Shown here: positions 16,401 to 23,111 of the stretch, in pieces
How positions within the stretch are numbered: the stretch's first letter is position 1
How the letters are laid out: every line of letters starts with the position of its first letter
Assembly: GCF_014873145.1 (NCBI RefSeq)
Contig: NZ_JADBEK010000001.1
Coordinates: 2,046,001-2,110,000, forward strand
Direction of reading: 5' to 3'
DNA from: Nonomuraea angiospora
GTDB taxonomy: Bacteria; Actinomycetota; Actinomycetes; Streptosporangiales; Streptosporangiaceae
DNA length: 64,000 bases
Notes under the pieces: generated by a model
Database searches by the model: none
What the model saw: the letters and a program-made list of their open reading frames with translations, nothing else
What the model was told of the DNA's origin: nothing
Translations under genes and position numbers: made by a program

Positions 16401-16475
16401 AAGTGCCCCGCCCGTCAGCGGCAGCGCCAGCGGCCGCACGATCTCGGGCACCAGGCTGAGATCGAGTCCCATCAC
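10422..16475 (-). CDS. giant multidomain effector: WXG100-like N-terminus, ADP-ribosyltransferase-like, Nudix and amidoligase domains
   Basis: 2017 residues. About 1-330 form a helical WXG100-like/CpnT-type N-terminus with a hydrophobic stretch (LALLGAMIVKLLVWIYVNG) and a Gly/Ala-rich helical module. About 330-610 are a Pro-rich linker with nonapeptide repeats. About 700-945 are ADP-ribosyltransferase-like, with YRGITF near 843, LQSWSAMPGVAKRY near 874 and LNEFVVL near 919 (the R-S-E plan). About 975-1110 are a Nudix domain whose box GALHRGEDPVDGGFREAGEE fits GX5EX7REUXEE. About 1165-1205 are HHDGS/RQEGS repeats. About 1210-1660 hold three related repeats (PYLWNG/PYLWDG). About 1715-2017 are an amidoligase domain with GFGLEIEF, GGHVHVS and EFRLWDGSLD. 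It overlaps the YbaB-like gene (start GTG or ATG two codons apart). It is probably a type VII-exported polymorphic toxin or peptide-modifying enzyme; no signal peptide. Confidence 0.8.
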   Translation of the reverse strand: MMGLDLSLVPEIVRPLALPLTGGALPETDVDGVIAEAQVLENLADLLATIKSDDAAAVVRSLRDHQWQGAAKETFEQVFKVLGGQPDADGPPSDETLIDLLEKSLREEAAALREHGVRMQHTEWMIYASLALLGAMIVKLLVWIYVNGPAVLRLIQHNALLTQVNIQTLKRLVLVNMLKFAGIMGGLDLGVQVAQQIWGDREAGDFDLASLAMSLGSGALTGALFAGANAALSRLLSRQMVYVASEAELAVRDKIAAIAQSMYGQALLGGAAGTAGAVPGLALSGQLDGEHLAYTFISGVAGGLDIPASARVSFIPMRAVAELGDTPPVSSPHADPPPSSGGQPLSSPRLVPHDPAAPPISADATAPPVSPDAAAPPVPPDATAPPVPHTAAPLPAGRDATAVAQHHPGPEQHADVATLINRQQPEPGTNLPQPHQGQVIVGEVTRRQDVLLHTPVGDRAEQGGTLAPPPQQNLPAARAPIGDTVPTVPRAEPATPGSLPRTSLLPATVPAIITPTPDAPGSGEQANHRQAQDSPPPETTETAPTVQERHTDESAPSPRDGSDHSDGSHRSDGIDRSEPPATAPLATDPPATDQRAPVVSPETPQHAHTDLQGGQTIMPRSSPLPENPRRIEPVTRQVADLLSRDGAYDPISGPAWEAAHSATVDRLADAMRSSTKDMLGVGRKRTLQAAVGDPASDLVQSEVRVMGKTIRTWQAVERSDLPSFVEGARRYAEGERRIIQRLPFDSPEAHRTARRLAVEELLRTWGYGASEMLPERLAMHMAALDEFGLTGVLDLSAYGDPSRARTAAKVHARSGDMLRDFLRQQYAQTQRELESRGIEELVLYRGITFGRHPVPGLAEAANGDVVPAPPALPLQSWSAMPGVAKRYTGLGDGAVMAAVFPASQVLSTPWTGMGQLPLNEFVVLATPGEVTVLRPPHVTETPAAYSDLPPGWQVSKPTDGWIQCEQGHRHWGTEGGAGLLLFHRAPGGEVHVLMQLRSMETQHGGTMGLPGGALHRGEDPVDGGFREAGEENRLDPSEVTVRGVHHDDHGGWAYDTVIGEMSHRADVWPASRESLDNVWVPLEEVPGLNLHPDLARAWPDVRTELDRVLAAPGTGPRPPHPANPANAPHPHEAPGLLDIDGFSPIADPRPRNFAEAAAIVHRWAPGNDRPHHDGSHHDGSRQEGSRQEGSHHDGSRQEGSGQDGPPNRIERLLSNPPAEPDEVLLEGRRLVEELPVIDGGDTTARALASMSRTLNWPNPRRALHDLASELGLDLDLDALVEVYENARRSGLNPDGTTSRTNLVDALRNAMAADSYRWTGQRYQARFSLPEATAAQARTIGLMAEMMGEPITSAKVRSFVKPVLDRYGIGDVKELLPVVRAAHERGYFPAGTAGEAEFCAAMDRFWQDDPYLWNGVLLAERYSLPELRDPIARLSARLEEIVSNSGRDTVPPLERLAGDLGMGRSAEQLVRLAADAQADGADLARAADREDLVGRLGAYRARDPYLWDGRRIAAERGLTRLSDDEARVLSRLAESTGSESPSRMWVFDPLRRLAGDAGYHHSVEQLVRQAAVALPHVVDLVGPVDRQVVLDALRVNVVPRPDPQQVPPGLHDLSPAAVRDARQAAADAHTQARQAFHQSSLRRTVSRLVANDPLAVAKQELVASLEARTRAWQRWPERPEVSFTGDFAAYRRAYDQAVERAVRGEPVIPYLLENATASLAARDGGRGFGLEIEFDLPKHNRHQALRAIARALHAAGLTGDDQVHDYHTMQGEGYRSGKNGGRGLWRLEKDGTVDGELVSPILYDEPATWENLRVAIEIIRSHGGTAGASAGGHVHVSTHDYDHIPENYTSVLNYAGHHTDTLFRLGHNPERESHRGVEQCRPNRLPAPGYESIARVRNLNTRKSAVNMESMKRTVKDHIEFRLWDGSLDAAVIQSQVKVSLALVEAAFRNATLGDLPNLGQVDRLGTHAELLKLEPGLDLTERGSMSFRVLMDELFWRAADKEQLTALFAATRWVPAT
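12866..12970 (-). repeat. 15-bp tandem repeat coding for HHDGS/RQEGS pentapeptides
   Basis: About seven 15-bp units such as GAGCCGTCGTGGTGC and GAGCCCTCCTGACGC alternate on the plus strand. On the minus strand they encode the pentapeptides HHDGS and RQEGS in the linker between the Nudix domain and the repeat region of the giant protein. Two unit types in an irregular order suggest recent slippage and conversion. Confidence 0.75.
15319..15426 (-). repeat. 27-bp tandem repeat in the Pro-rich linker of the giant protein
   Basis: Four units begin GGCGGAGCGG at 15319, 15346, 15373 and 15400, exactly 27 bp apart. On the minus strand they encode nonapeptides of the type ATAPPVSPD, AAAPPVPPD and ATAPPVPHT. 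The unit length keeps the frame. It is a disordered spacer separating the export domain from the enzymatic half. Confidence 0.8.
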
Positions 16476-16855
16476 CGCGGCTCTGGGGTACCGGGCCGTG
16501 GCAGGAACGACTCGAGGTTCGTTCCCTCGCCGAACAGGTCCTCGAACGGGAGGTCCGGCATGCCGAAGGGCTCCATCAGCTCCTTCATCTCGGTGGAGAC
16601 CTGCCTGGTCGCCCGCCCGATCTGCTCGACGACGGAGGCGGACAGCTCCGACGGGGACAGCTTGCGGTAGACCCGGGGGTCGAACTCGATCGTGCGCACC
16701 TCACCGCGGGGACCGACGGTCACGGTCACCATGCCGTCCTTGGACTTCGCCGTCGCCGACAGCTCCCGTACCTTCTCCTGCATCTTCTTGAGCTGTTCGG
16801 TCTGCTGGTTGACCTCCTGAACGAGTTGCTCCAACAGCCGCCACGGCTCGTCCAT
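16472..16855 (-). CDS. YbaB/EbfC family protein
   Basis: 127 residues from the ATG at 16855 (MDEPWRLLEQLVQEVNQQTE), chosen because GGAGGTGAC ends right before it; a GTG two codons upstream overlaps that site. A long N-terminal helix runs through QLKKMQEKVREL, then SKDGMVTVTVGPRGEVRTIEFDPRVYRKLSP (the YbaB strand-strand-helix core), then a C-terminal helix. The family is known as a nucleoid-associated or chaperone-like dimer. In actinomycetes copies are often found directly before WXG100-type toxin genes, as here, with TGA overlapping the start of the giant effector. That suggests a role in the secretion or toxin operon and not a general nucleoid role. Confidence 0.85.
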   Translation of the reverse strand: MDEPWRLLEQLVQEVNQQTEQLKKMQEKVRELSATAKSKDGMVTVTVGPRGEVRTIEFDPRVYRKLSPSELSASVVEQIGRATRQVSTEMKELMEPFGMPDLPFEDLFGEGTNLESFLPRPGTPEPR

Positions 16856-16940
16856 CGTCACCTCCGTCCCTCACAAGCACCAAAAACCTCAGAAACACCA
16901 TTCTTTCCCGATTCTTCCACCGATGTCTTCACTTCCCGGC

Positions 16941-16946
16941 TAGGCT
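16941..16946 (+). promoter_or_regulatory. -10 element for a leaderless transcript
   Basis: TAGGCT (TANNNT class) ends 8 bases before the GTG at 16955, with no ribosome site between. This spacing is what actinobacterial leaderless genes show, where transcription begins at the start codon. Confidence 0.45.
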
Positions 16947-16954
16947 CCCCAGCC

Positions 16955-17260
16955 GTGGAGTACGACGGCGTCGTCTACAGCAAGACCCACCTCCACCGGC
17001 TGGCGAGCGCGGCGGACGGCATGGCCGGTGACGTGTCCGGCGCCCACACCCGGTTCGAGGCGGCGTCGAGCGTGGCCCGTACCGCCCTGGGCGACGACGA
17101 CTACGGCCGCGCGTACTGGCAGGCGCGGGGGCAGCGGATGGAGAGCATCGGCAGAGGGCTCGGCCTGCTCGCGTCCGCGCTCAAGGAGCAGGAGAACCGG
17201 CTGCACCTGGCGTCGAAGACGTACAAGGCCGGCGAGGACGCCAGCACCCTGCGGAGCTGA
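16955..17260 (+). CDS. WXG100-like small helical secretion-associated protein
   Basis: 101 residues from the GTG at 16955 (VEYDGVVYSKTHLHRLASAA). It is almost entirely alpha-helical with heptad-like Ala/Leu spacing: MAGDVSGAHTRFEAASSVAR, a central loop DDDYGRAYWQARGQ with a Trp in the turn, then MESIGRGLGLLASALKEQEN. Size and helix-turn-helix hairpin shape fit the WXG100/EspC-like superfamily. It is transcribed divergently from the YbaB-effector operon with a 99-bp shared region. It may be the dimer partner that brings the giant protein to a type VII secretion channel; no ESX genes are in the window. In these families a WXG-type Trp may be replaced. Confidence 0.65.
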   Translation: MEYDGVVYSKTHLHRLASAADGMAGDVSGAHTRFEAASSVARTALGDDDYGRAYWQARGQRMESIGRGLGLLASALKEQENRLHLASKTYKAGEDASTLRS

Positions 17261-17471
17261 GAGCTTTCGTCCCGACCGGGGAAGGCGGCTAGGACGACCG
17301 CCATCCTCCCGGGGGCGAATCAGGAGCCGATCAGGGTCGGCTCGGCACAGATCGCTTGCCGCGTCCCGGCGCCGTCCTGTAATGCCAGGCGTATTTGCTG
17401 TTGCCGGTGGAGTGGCGTTGTCATCAAAGGTCTCGGCACCTCCCCGACCGGCCACTCGCCGGCGCTGACCA

Positions 17472-18782
17472 TCAGGCGATCCGGTAGGCGGCGGCGCCGT
17501 TGTGCAGGAAGCGGGCGCGGCCGTGCCCGTCGGAGCCGACCAGGGACAGGACCTGGTGGCCGTCCGACTTCGGTTCGGCGGTGATGACCGAGCTGTCGTT
17601 GAGGCGGACGACCTCGACGCGGTTCTCGGACCCGCCGAGGACGGACTCGGCGAGTTCATTGCGTGCGCGATAGATGAGGAACGCGCGGTCGTGCTCGCTG
17701 GTGAGGGTGATGTCGTACAGGGTGGAGCGGTAGGTGCCGCACATGCGGTCCGCGTCGATCTGGATCGGGTTCAAGGGCGGCACGGGGAGTGGTGCCGTCT
17801 CGACGCCGGCGAGGTCCCTGAGCACCGCATCGAAGATCTCGTAGGCCAGCGGCGCACCGCCCGCGCTGTTGGTCAGCACGGCGACCGCCACACCCGCCGA
17901 TGGGACGACGCGTAGCCATGCCTTCTGCCCCTTGGCGACACCGGTGTGGCCGACGACGCCGTCCTGGTAGAGCATCCAGCCGAGTCCCCAGCCGATGACG
18001 CCGCCGCCGAAGTCCGGGACGGATTCGACCTGGGGTTCGCGCAGTGCCGCCAGCGCGGGGTCGGTGAGGTGCAGGCGGACGAACTCCAGCAGCTCGCGTG
18101 CGCTGATCGCGAAGTGCGAGCCGCTGGGCGCGGAGTAGTAGGAAACCGCCCACGCTTTCACCGGGACGACCTCTCCGCCGCTCTGGACGTGGCCGACCGC
18201 GGCGCGGTGCAGGATCGCCTCGTAGGTGTCGGTGGCGGCGGTGCGCAGGCCCAGTGGTGTCACCAGGCGCTCGCGGAGCACGTCGTGGAAGGGCTTGCCG
18301 CGTAACACCTCCACCAGCCTGCCGAGCACCACGTACCCGCTGTTGGAGTAGGACAAGACGGTGTCAGGCGGGAGGAGCTGGTCCGCCTCGGCGAGGGTGG
18401 CGACGAACTTCTCGATCGCGTCGTCGTTGCGACCGGTGTCGATGAAGTGGTTGCCGTCGATACCGCCGGTGTGGGTGAGCAGGTGGCGGGCCGTCAGCGA
18501 CTCGGTGGCGGCCGGGTCGCTCAGCCGGAAGCCGGGCAGGTAGTCGCGAACGGGACGGTCAAGATCCAGCACACCGTCGTCGACCAGTTGCTGGATCAGC
18601 GTGGCTGTCCAGATCTTGGTGATCGAGCCGATCTTGAACACCGAGTCGGTCGTGGCCTCGACCCGGGTGCGCAGACTCAGCACGCCCGCGGCCTCGTCCT
18701 GGATTTCCCCGTTGACCAGCACGGCGACCTGTGCGCCCGGTACGTCGTACTTCGCGACAAGCTCGCCCAGATTCCACTCCAT
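17472..18782 (-). CDS. beta-lactamase-like serine hydrolase (class C/esterase type)
   Basis: 436 residues, no clear signal peptide. The three catalytic motifs of the class C/PBP-like fold are present: S53-I-T-K56 in SVFKIGSITKIWTATLIQQL, YSNSGY (the Y-x-N motif) near 155, and GHTGVAKGQ (H-T-G) near 280. C-terminal to about 330 is a beta-rich domain with RMCGTYRSTLYDITLTSEHD, common in actinobacterial beta-lactamase-related esterases. Such enzymes hydrolyse esters, amides or D-amino-acid peptides; the substrate is not predictable. A leaderless start seems likely (TAGCCT six bases upstream). The gene is tight behind the SMI1/KNR4 gene. Confidence 0.88.
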   Translation of the reverse strand: MEWNLGELVAKYDVPGAQVAVLVNGEIQDEAAGVLSLRTRVEATTDSVFKIGSITKIWTATLIQQLVDDGVLDLDRPVRDYLPGFRLSDPAATESLTARHLLTHTGGIDGNHFIDTGRNDDAIEKFVATLAEADQLLPPDTVLSYSNSGYVVLGRLVEVLRGKPFHDVLRERLVTPLGLRTAATDTYEAILHRAAVGHVQSGGEVVPVKAWAVSYYSAPSGSHFAISARELLEFVRLHLTDPALAALREPQVESVPDFGGGVIGWGLGWMLYQDGVVGHTGVAKGQKAWLRVVPSAGVAVAVLTNSAGGAPLAYEIFDAVLRDLAGVETAPLPVPPLNPIQIDADRMCGTYRSTLYDITLTSEHDRAFLIYRARNELAESVLGGSENRVEVVRLNDSSVITAEPKSDGHQVLSLVGSDGHGRARFLHNGAAAYRIA

Positions 18783-18788
18783 CCCGCC

Positions 18789-18794
18789 AGGCTA
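18789..18794 (-). promoter_or_regulatory. -10 element for a leaderless start of the serine hydrolase
   Basis: On the minus strand TAGCCT lies six bases before the ATG at 18782, with no purine-rich ribosome site in between. The element overlaps the TAG stop of the SMI1/KNR4 gene, so the hydrolase may have its own promoter. Confidence 0.4.
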
Positions 18795-19352
18795 GTGGCC
18801 CTTAAGCCTGCGGTCCTCGTACTCCATGAGGTCCCAGAACGACCTGTAGCGGTTGGCGCCGGGGAGCCAGGGCGCGTGGAACCAGGCCTCCCATTCGCCT
18901 TCGGCGGTCTTGACGCGGGGATTGAGAAGGGTCCACCCGTCGTCCCAGTGCCCGACCAAGAGGAGGTCGGGCAAGTATTCCTCCCTGAGGTTGATGCAGT
19001 CCTGCTTCTCGCTGTAGTCGAAGTAGAGCTCGTCGGGCACGCTCCGGGGCGTGTGGCCCTCGGGTGAGCAGTATTCGACGAACCAGGGCTCGAGGTCGCG
19101 GAACCAGCCGGCGGTCGCGGTGGACCGCAGGCAGTATTCGTCGTCGGCGTCGCCCCAGCCGTCGGCGAACAGGAGGAACTGCCGGTAGCTCGGCGGCAGC
19201 TCCATGCCCAGCCGCTCTTCGAGCCGGCGCACGTCCGCCTCGCGGGCCGGGGGGCGCAGGGCGTACGTGTCCGTCAGCGACGGGTCAGAACCTGCGGGTA
19301 CCCGGTCCCCCACCTCCGGGAAGAGGGTGGACCACGCGTACGGGGTGCTCAT
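18792..19352 (-). CDS. SMI1/KNR4 family protein
   Basis: 186 residues from the ATG at 19352 (MSTPYAWSTLFPEVGDRVPA). Family hallmarks are the helix VRRLEERLGMELPPSYRQFL, the strand LLFADGWGDADDEYCL, then INLREEYLPDLLLVGHWDDG and a closing WDLMEYEDRRL. SMI1/KNR4 (SUKH) domains are widespread as immunity proteins against polymorphic toxins. Here no toxin is adjacent, but the giant effector lies 2 kb away. It may therefore be an orphan immunity gene or a general regulator. Ten bases separate its stop from the hydrolase start. Confidence 0.85.
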   Translation of the reverse strand: MSTPYAWSTLFPEVGDRVPAGSDPSLTDTYALRPPAREADVRRLEERLGMELPPSYRQFLLFADGWGDADDEYCLRSTATAGWFRDLEPWFVEYCSPEGHTPRSVPDELYFDYSEKQDCINLREEYLPDLLLVGHWDDGWTLLNPRVKTAEGEWEAWFHAPWLPGANRYRSFWDLMEYEDRRLKGH

Positions 19353-19390
19353 GGTGGGTGAAGATATCCAGCACGACCGACGTTTCCGGT

Positions 19391-20632
19391 TCACGGCCCC
19401 AGGCGGGCGAGGTCCTTGACGATGGCGCCCCCCTTCATGACGATCTCGATGTGCGCGGGGTCGGCCAGCGCGTGGATGTCCCGCAACGGGTCGGCGTCGG
19501 TGACCACGAGGTCGGCGAGCTTGCCCGCCTCCAGCGTGCCCACCTCGCCGGAGATGCCGAGCAGCTCGGCCGCGGTACGGGTCCCGGCGACGATGGCGGC
19601 CATCGGGGACATGCCGAGCCCGACGAGGTGCCCGAGCTCGCGCAGGTTCTCCCCGTGCGGGCACACGCCGGCGTCCGTGCCCAGCGCGATCCTGGCTCCG
19701 CGCGCGATCGCGTGGCCGATGTTCCTCTTGGTGATCTCGGACCACTTCACCTTCTTGGCGTAGTGGTACGGCTGCATCGTCTCCTTGTTGACGGCGAACA
19801 CGGTCGACAGCGTCGGGACGAGGAAGGCGCCGCGCTCCTCCAGGAGGTCGAGTCCTTCGTCGTCGATGCCGTACCCGTGCTCGACGCTGGTCACCCCGCC
19901 CCGCAGGGCGGTCAGGATCCCCTTGCGGCCCTGCGCGTGCGCGGCGATGGGCTTGCCGCCGTGCCGGTCGAGCTCGTCGGCGATGGCCCGGACCTCGTCC
20001 AGGCGCAGTCCCTCGTCGTCGGGGTGGTCGTGCCTGCTCCCCATGCCGCCGGTGGTGCAGATCTTGATGAGGTCGGCTCCCTGGCGCAGCACCCGGCGCG
20101 TCGCCTTGCGGACCTCGTCGACGGTGTCGGCGATCTCGATCAGCTCGGGCATGGTCGGCGTGATCGTCCCGCCGTACAGGTGCATGTCCCCGTGCCCGGC
20201 GGTGTGGCTGATCGGGCTCACCGCGAGCTTCAGCCGCGGGCCCGGGATCAGCCCGCGCTCGATCGCCTCGCGGAAACCCGAGGACAGCCCGCCGAGGTCG
20301 CGCGCGCTGGTGACGCCGGCCTCGAGGGTCGCCCGGAGCCGCGCGGCGGACTCGAGTACGGTCAGGGCGGGATCGTTCTGGAGGGCGTGGAAGGGGCCGT
20401 TCGCCAAGGAGAAGCCCATATGCACGTGGCAGTCCACGAACCCCGGCAGGAGCGTCCGGCCGCGCAGATCGCGGACGTCCGCGCCGTGGACCTGCGGGGC
20501 CTCGGCCGCCGGGCCGGCGAAGCCGATGGCGCCGTCCGGGGTCACGTCGAGGACGCCGTCCTCGACGGGCGGCGCCCCGGTGCCGTTGATGATCCTGACG
20601 TTGGCGAGGCGGAGCTTTCGGTGGGTGGTCAA
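19391..20632 (-). CDS. metal-dependent amidohydrolase (Xaa-Pro dipeptidase/imidazolonepropionase-like)
   Basis: 413 residues with the amidohydrolase barrel ligands in order: FVDCHVHMGFS (HxH), DLIKICTTGG (the Lys that is carbamylated), AAHAQGRKG and SVEHGYGIDDEG (two His strands), and ALGTDAGVCPHGEN (the Asp). An N-terminal and C-terminal beta sandwich (LRLANVRIINGTG, GKLADLVVTDADPL) is typical. No signal peptide. It is the last gene of the peptide-transport operon (ATG overlaps the TGA of the ATPase gene), so it probably hydrolyses an imported dipeptide or N-acyl amino acid. Members of this branch cleave Xaa-Arg/Lys or Xaa-Pro bonds. Confidence 0.87.
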   Translation of the reverse strand: MTTHRKLRLANVRIINGTGAPPVEDGVLDVTPDGAIGFAGPAAEAPQVHGADVRDLRGRTLLPGFVDCHVHMGFSLANGPFHALQNDPALTVLESAARLRATLEAGVTSARDLGGLSSGFREAIERGLIPGPRLKLAVSPISHTAGHGDMHLYGGTITPTMPELIEIADTVDEVRKATRRVLRQGADLIKICTTGGMGSRHDHPDDEGLRLDEVRAIADELDRHGGKPIAAHAQGRKGILTALRGGVTSVEHGYGIDDEGLDLLEERGAFLVPTLSTVFAVNKETMQPYHYAKKVKWSEITKRNIGHAIARGARIALGTDAGVCPHGENLRELGHLVGLGMSPMAAIVAGTRTAAELLGISGEVGTLEAGKLADLVVTDADPLRDIHALADPAHIEIVMKGGAIVKDLARLGP

Positions 20633-21435
20633 GCGGAGTCCTTCTGACGGGGTTCGATGTCGAAGCCTGGAGCGCCCGGGACGGAATCGAGCAGGGTGCG
20701 GGTGTACGCGTGCCGCGGACTCCCGTAGAGGTCCGCGGCCGGGGCGTGCTCGACGATGTCACCGTGGTAGAGCACCACGACCTCGTCGCTCACGTGCCGG
20801 ACGACCGCGAGGTTGTGCGAGATGAAGAGCATGGTCAGGTTGAGCTCGCCGCGCAGCTTGGCGAGCAGGTGGAGGATCTCCGCCTGGACCGAGACGTCGA
20901 GCGCGGAGGTGATCTCGTCGGCGATCACGACCTCGGGCCGGATCATCAGGCCCCGTGCGATCGCGACCCGCTGCCGCTGCCCGCCGGAGCACGCGTGGGG
21001 GTAGCGGTCGATGGTGTCGGCGGGCATCCTGACGGCCTCGAGCCACTGGACGATCTCGTCCCGGTGCCGCCGCACGTCCGCCCGGCGCGGGTCCACGGCC
21101 TCGGCGAGCGCCTCGCCGATCGTGCGCCGGGGGTCGAGCGACGAGTACGGGTCCTGCGGGATCAGCTGGACCTTGCGCCTCAGCGCCCGGCGGCCCGCGC
21201 CCCGCGCGGAGGAGATGGGGACGCCGCCGATCCGGACGCTCCCGGCGGTCGGACGGACGAGCCCGACCAGCGCCTTGGCCAGCGTCGACTTCCCCGATCC
21301 CGACTCGCCGACGATGCCGACCGTGCGGCCCCGGGCGACGTCCAGGGTGATGCCGTGCAGGACGCGCGTCGCGTTCTTGCCCCAGCCGTAGCCCACCTCG
21401 AGGTCGCGTACCTCGACGGCCGTCTCCTCATCCAT
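20629..21435 (-). CDS. peptide ABC transporter ATPase (DppF-like)
   Basis: 268 residues. Walker A is GESGSGKST, the Q-loop is LIPQDPYSSLDPRRTIGEAL, the signature is CSGGQRQRVAIARG, Walker B is EVVIADEITSALD, and the H-loop is FISHNLAVV. The LIPQDPYSSLDP stretch is typical of the DppF/OppF branch. The C-terminal oligopeptide extension is short (HAYTRTLLDSVPGAPGFD). It powers the importer together with the DppD-like domain upstream, overlapping its stop by 8 bp, and overlaps the amidohydrolase start by ATGA. Confidence 0.92.
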   Translation of the reverse strand: MDEETAVEVRDLEVGYGWGKNATRVLHGITLDVARGRTVGIVGESGSGKSTLAKALVGLVRPTAGSVRIGGVPISSARGAGRRALRRKVQLIPQDPYSSLDPRRTIGEALAEAVDPRRADVRRHRDEIVQWLEAVRMPADTIDRYPHACSGGQRQRVAIARGLMIRPEVVIADEITSALDVSVQAEILHLLAKLRGELNLTMLFISHNLAVVRHVSDEVVVLYHGDIVEHAPAADLYGSPRHAYTRTLLDSVPGAPGFDIEPRQKDSA

Positions 21436-22381
21436 GCGAGTGCTCCTTCGTGCGCGGCGGCGTCCACGACGCGTCGATGTCGGGGGTGGCCTCCAGCAGG
21501 GCCCTCGTGTACGGGTGGCGGGCGGTCTCCACGGTGAGCTCCGCGGCGACGACCTCCTCGACGATCTCGCCGCGGTACATCACCAGGACGCGGTCGCACA
21601 GCGCGCGGACCACCCCGATGTCGTGCGAGATGAACATGATCGAGGCGCCGAACTCGCGGTTGACGCGCTTGAGCTCGCGCAGGATCTCCGCCTGGACGGT
21701 GACGTCCAGGGCCGTGGTCGGCTCGTCCGCGATGATCAGGCGCGGCTCGACGGCCAGCGCGGCGGCGATCATGGCGCGCTGCCGCATGCCGCCAGAGAGC
21801 TCGTGCGGATGCTGCTTCATGCGCTGCTCGGGCCTGGTCAGGTGGACCACCCGGAGCGCGTCGAGGATGCGCCGCGCGGCCTCCCGCCCGCCGAGGCGCT
21901 TGTGGGTCCGCAGCACCTCCGTGAGCTGGGTGCCCATGCGCAGCGCGGGGTTGAACGTCGAGCCCGGGTCCTGGTAGATCAGGCTGACGGCCTCCGCCAT
22001 GAGGGCCGGCGGGACGGGCCGGCGCAGGTCCAGGTCGCCGACCGCCATGCGGCTCGCCGTCGAGGTCAGGCCGTCCGGCAGCAGCCGCGCGAGCGACATC
22101 GCGGTGAGGGTCTTGCCCGACCCGCTCTCCCCCACGATGCCGACGATCTCGCCGCGCCCGATGCCGAAGGAGATGCCCTTGACCAGCGGCGTGTCGCCGG
22201 CGTGGATCCACAGGTCGCGCACGTCGGCGAGCTGGTCGCTCGTCCCCTCCTGCGCGGCCGGGGGTGTTCCGCCACGGACCCGTGCGGTGTGCCCGCGCGG
22301 GTTCGCCGCCGCCGCGAGGCCGTCGCCGATCAGGACCGCGCCCAGCCCGGTCAGGACGATGAGGAACGCCGGGCCGGCCAT
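21428..22381 (-). CDS. peptide ABC transporter ATPase (DppD-like), originally fused to the permease
   Basis: As it stands this frame can start at 22381. Its first about 28 residues (MAGPAFLIVLTGLGAVLIGD, then GLAAAANPRG) are in fact the last membrane helix of a DppC permease. The ATPase begins near residue 45 (ADVRDLWIHAGDTPLVKGIS), with Walker A GESGSGKT, signature LSGGMRQRAMIAAA, Walker [15 protein letters not shown] and the H-loop FISHDIGVV. No stop codon separates permease and ATPase parts, so the ancestral gene coded for a permease-ATPase fusion, a known arrangement in actinobacterial peptide transporters. The permease half is in another frame because of one extra base near 22467-22470. 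Confidence 0.85.
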   Translation of the reverse strand: MAGPAFLIVLTGLGAVLIGDGLAAAANPRGHTARVRGGTPPAAQEGTSDQLADVRDLWIHAGDTPLVKGISFGIGRGEIVGIVGESGSGKTLTAMSLARLLPDGLTSTASRMAVGDLDLRRPVPPALMAEAVSLIYQDPGSTFNPALRMGTQLTEVLRTHKRLGGREAARRILDALRVVHLTRPEQRMKQHPHELSGGMRQRAMIAAALAVEPRLIIADEPTTALDVTVQAEILRELKRVNREFGASIMFISHDIGVVRALCDRVLVMYRGEIVEEVVAAELTVETARHPYTRALLEATPDIDASWTPPRTKEHSHG

Positions 22382-23111
22382 CTGGAAGGGCCGCTCGGCC
22401 AGGAGCGAGGGCAGGGCCTCGTTCAGGAGCTTGCCCCAGTCGTAGGAGGGCGACTGGACGCCGAGGCCCCACGAACGACAGCGCGGAGATGGCCGTGAGC
22501 GTGGCCGCGAACGTCGAGGCCGTCAGCACGAGCAGCGGCTCGGCCATGTTCGGCAGCATGTGCCTGGTCGCGATCCGGGCGCGGCTCACGCCCAGCAGGC
22601 CCGCGGTCGACACGTAGTCCTGCTGCGAGACCTTCGCGGCGAGGTTCGCGGTGAGGCGCGCGAAGTAGGGGATGCCGGACAGGCCGATGGCGATCACCGC
22701 CGAGGAGCCGCCCGCTCCGAGCACGGCCGCCACGACGAGCGCGAGCAGGAGCCCGGGGAAGGCCACCATCGCGTCGATGACGCGCAGGCAGACCTCCCTG
22801 ACGCGGGGCCGCACGAGCCAGACGCCGGTGCCCAGGACGACGCCGAAGACGACCGACATGGCCGTCGCGCCGACGGTCATCAGCAGGGTGAGGCGGGTGG
22901 CGACCAGGCTGCGCAGCAGGACGTCGTGGCCGGCCGCGTCGGTGCCGAGCCAGTGCCCGGACGAGGGCGCGGCGAACCGCGGGCCTAGCACGGCCGCCCG
23001 CTCCGTGAACAGGATCGGGGCCAGCACGGCGATCAGCGCGACGCCGCCCAGCAGGACCAGGCCGAGCACGAGCCCGGGGTTGCGGCGGCGGGGCCGGCTA
23101 CGCGGAGACAT
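22382..23111 (-). pseudogene. peptide ABC transporter permease (DppC-like) disrupted by a one-base frameshift
   Basis: From the ATG at 23111 the frame encodes a normal DppC: basic N-terminus, helix LVLGLVLLGGVALIAVLAPI, then HWLGTDAAGHDVLLR and the EAA-type loop LLGVSRARIATRHMLPNMAE, up to ISALSFVG. Next comes GTGGGGCCTCGG, where the family requires SFVG-LGVQSP (GTGGGCCTCGG). One extra G in the run at 22467-22470 shifts the frame; removing it restores LGVQSPSYDWGKLLNEALPS and leads straight into the ATPase frame. It is either a true inactivating mutation or a homopolymer sequencing error. If real, the importer has lost one permease. The start overlaps the DppB gene by 14 bp. Confidence 0.85.

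Noticed and set aside
17261..17471. Rho-independent terminator between the convergent WXG100-like and serine hydrolase genes
   Set aside because: Only a 5-bp GGCGG/CCGCC stem near 17285 and no T-run; not strong enough to call.
19358..19374. TGAAGATATCC as a third copy of the FixJ-like motif (reverse orientation)
   Set aside because: Only the first 11 bases match; the CCTACG half is missing and the neighbouring gene is unrelated.
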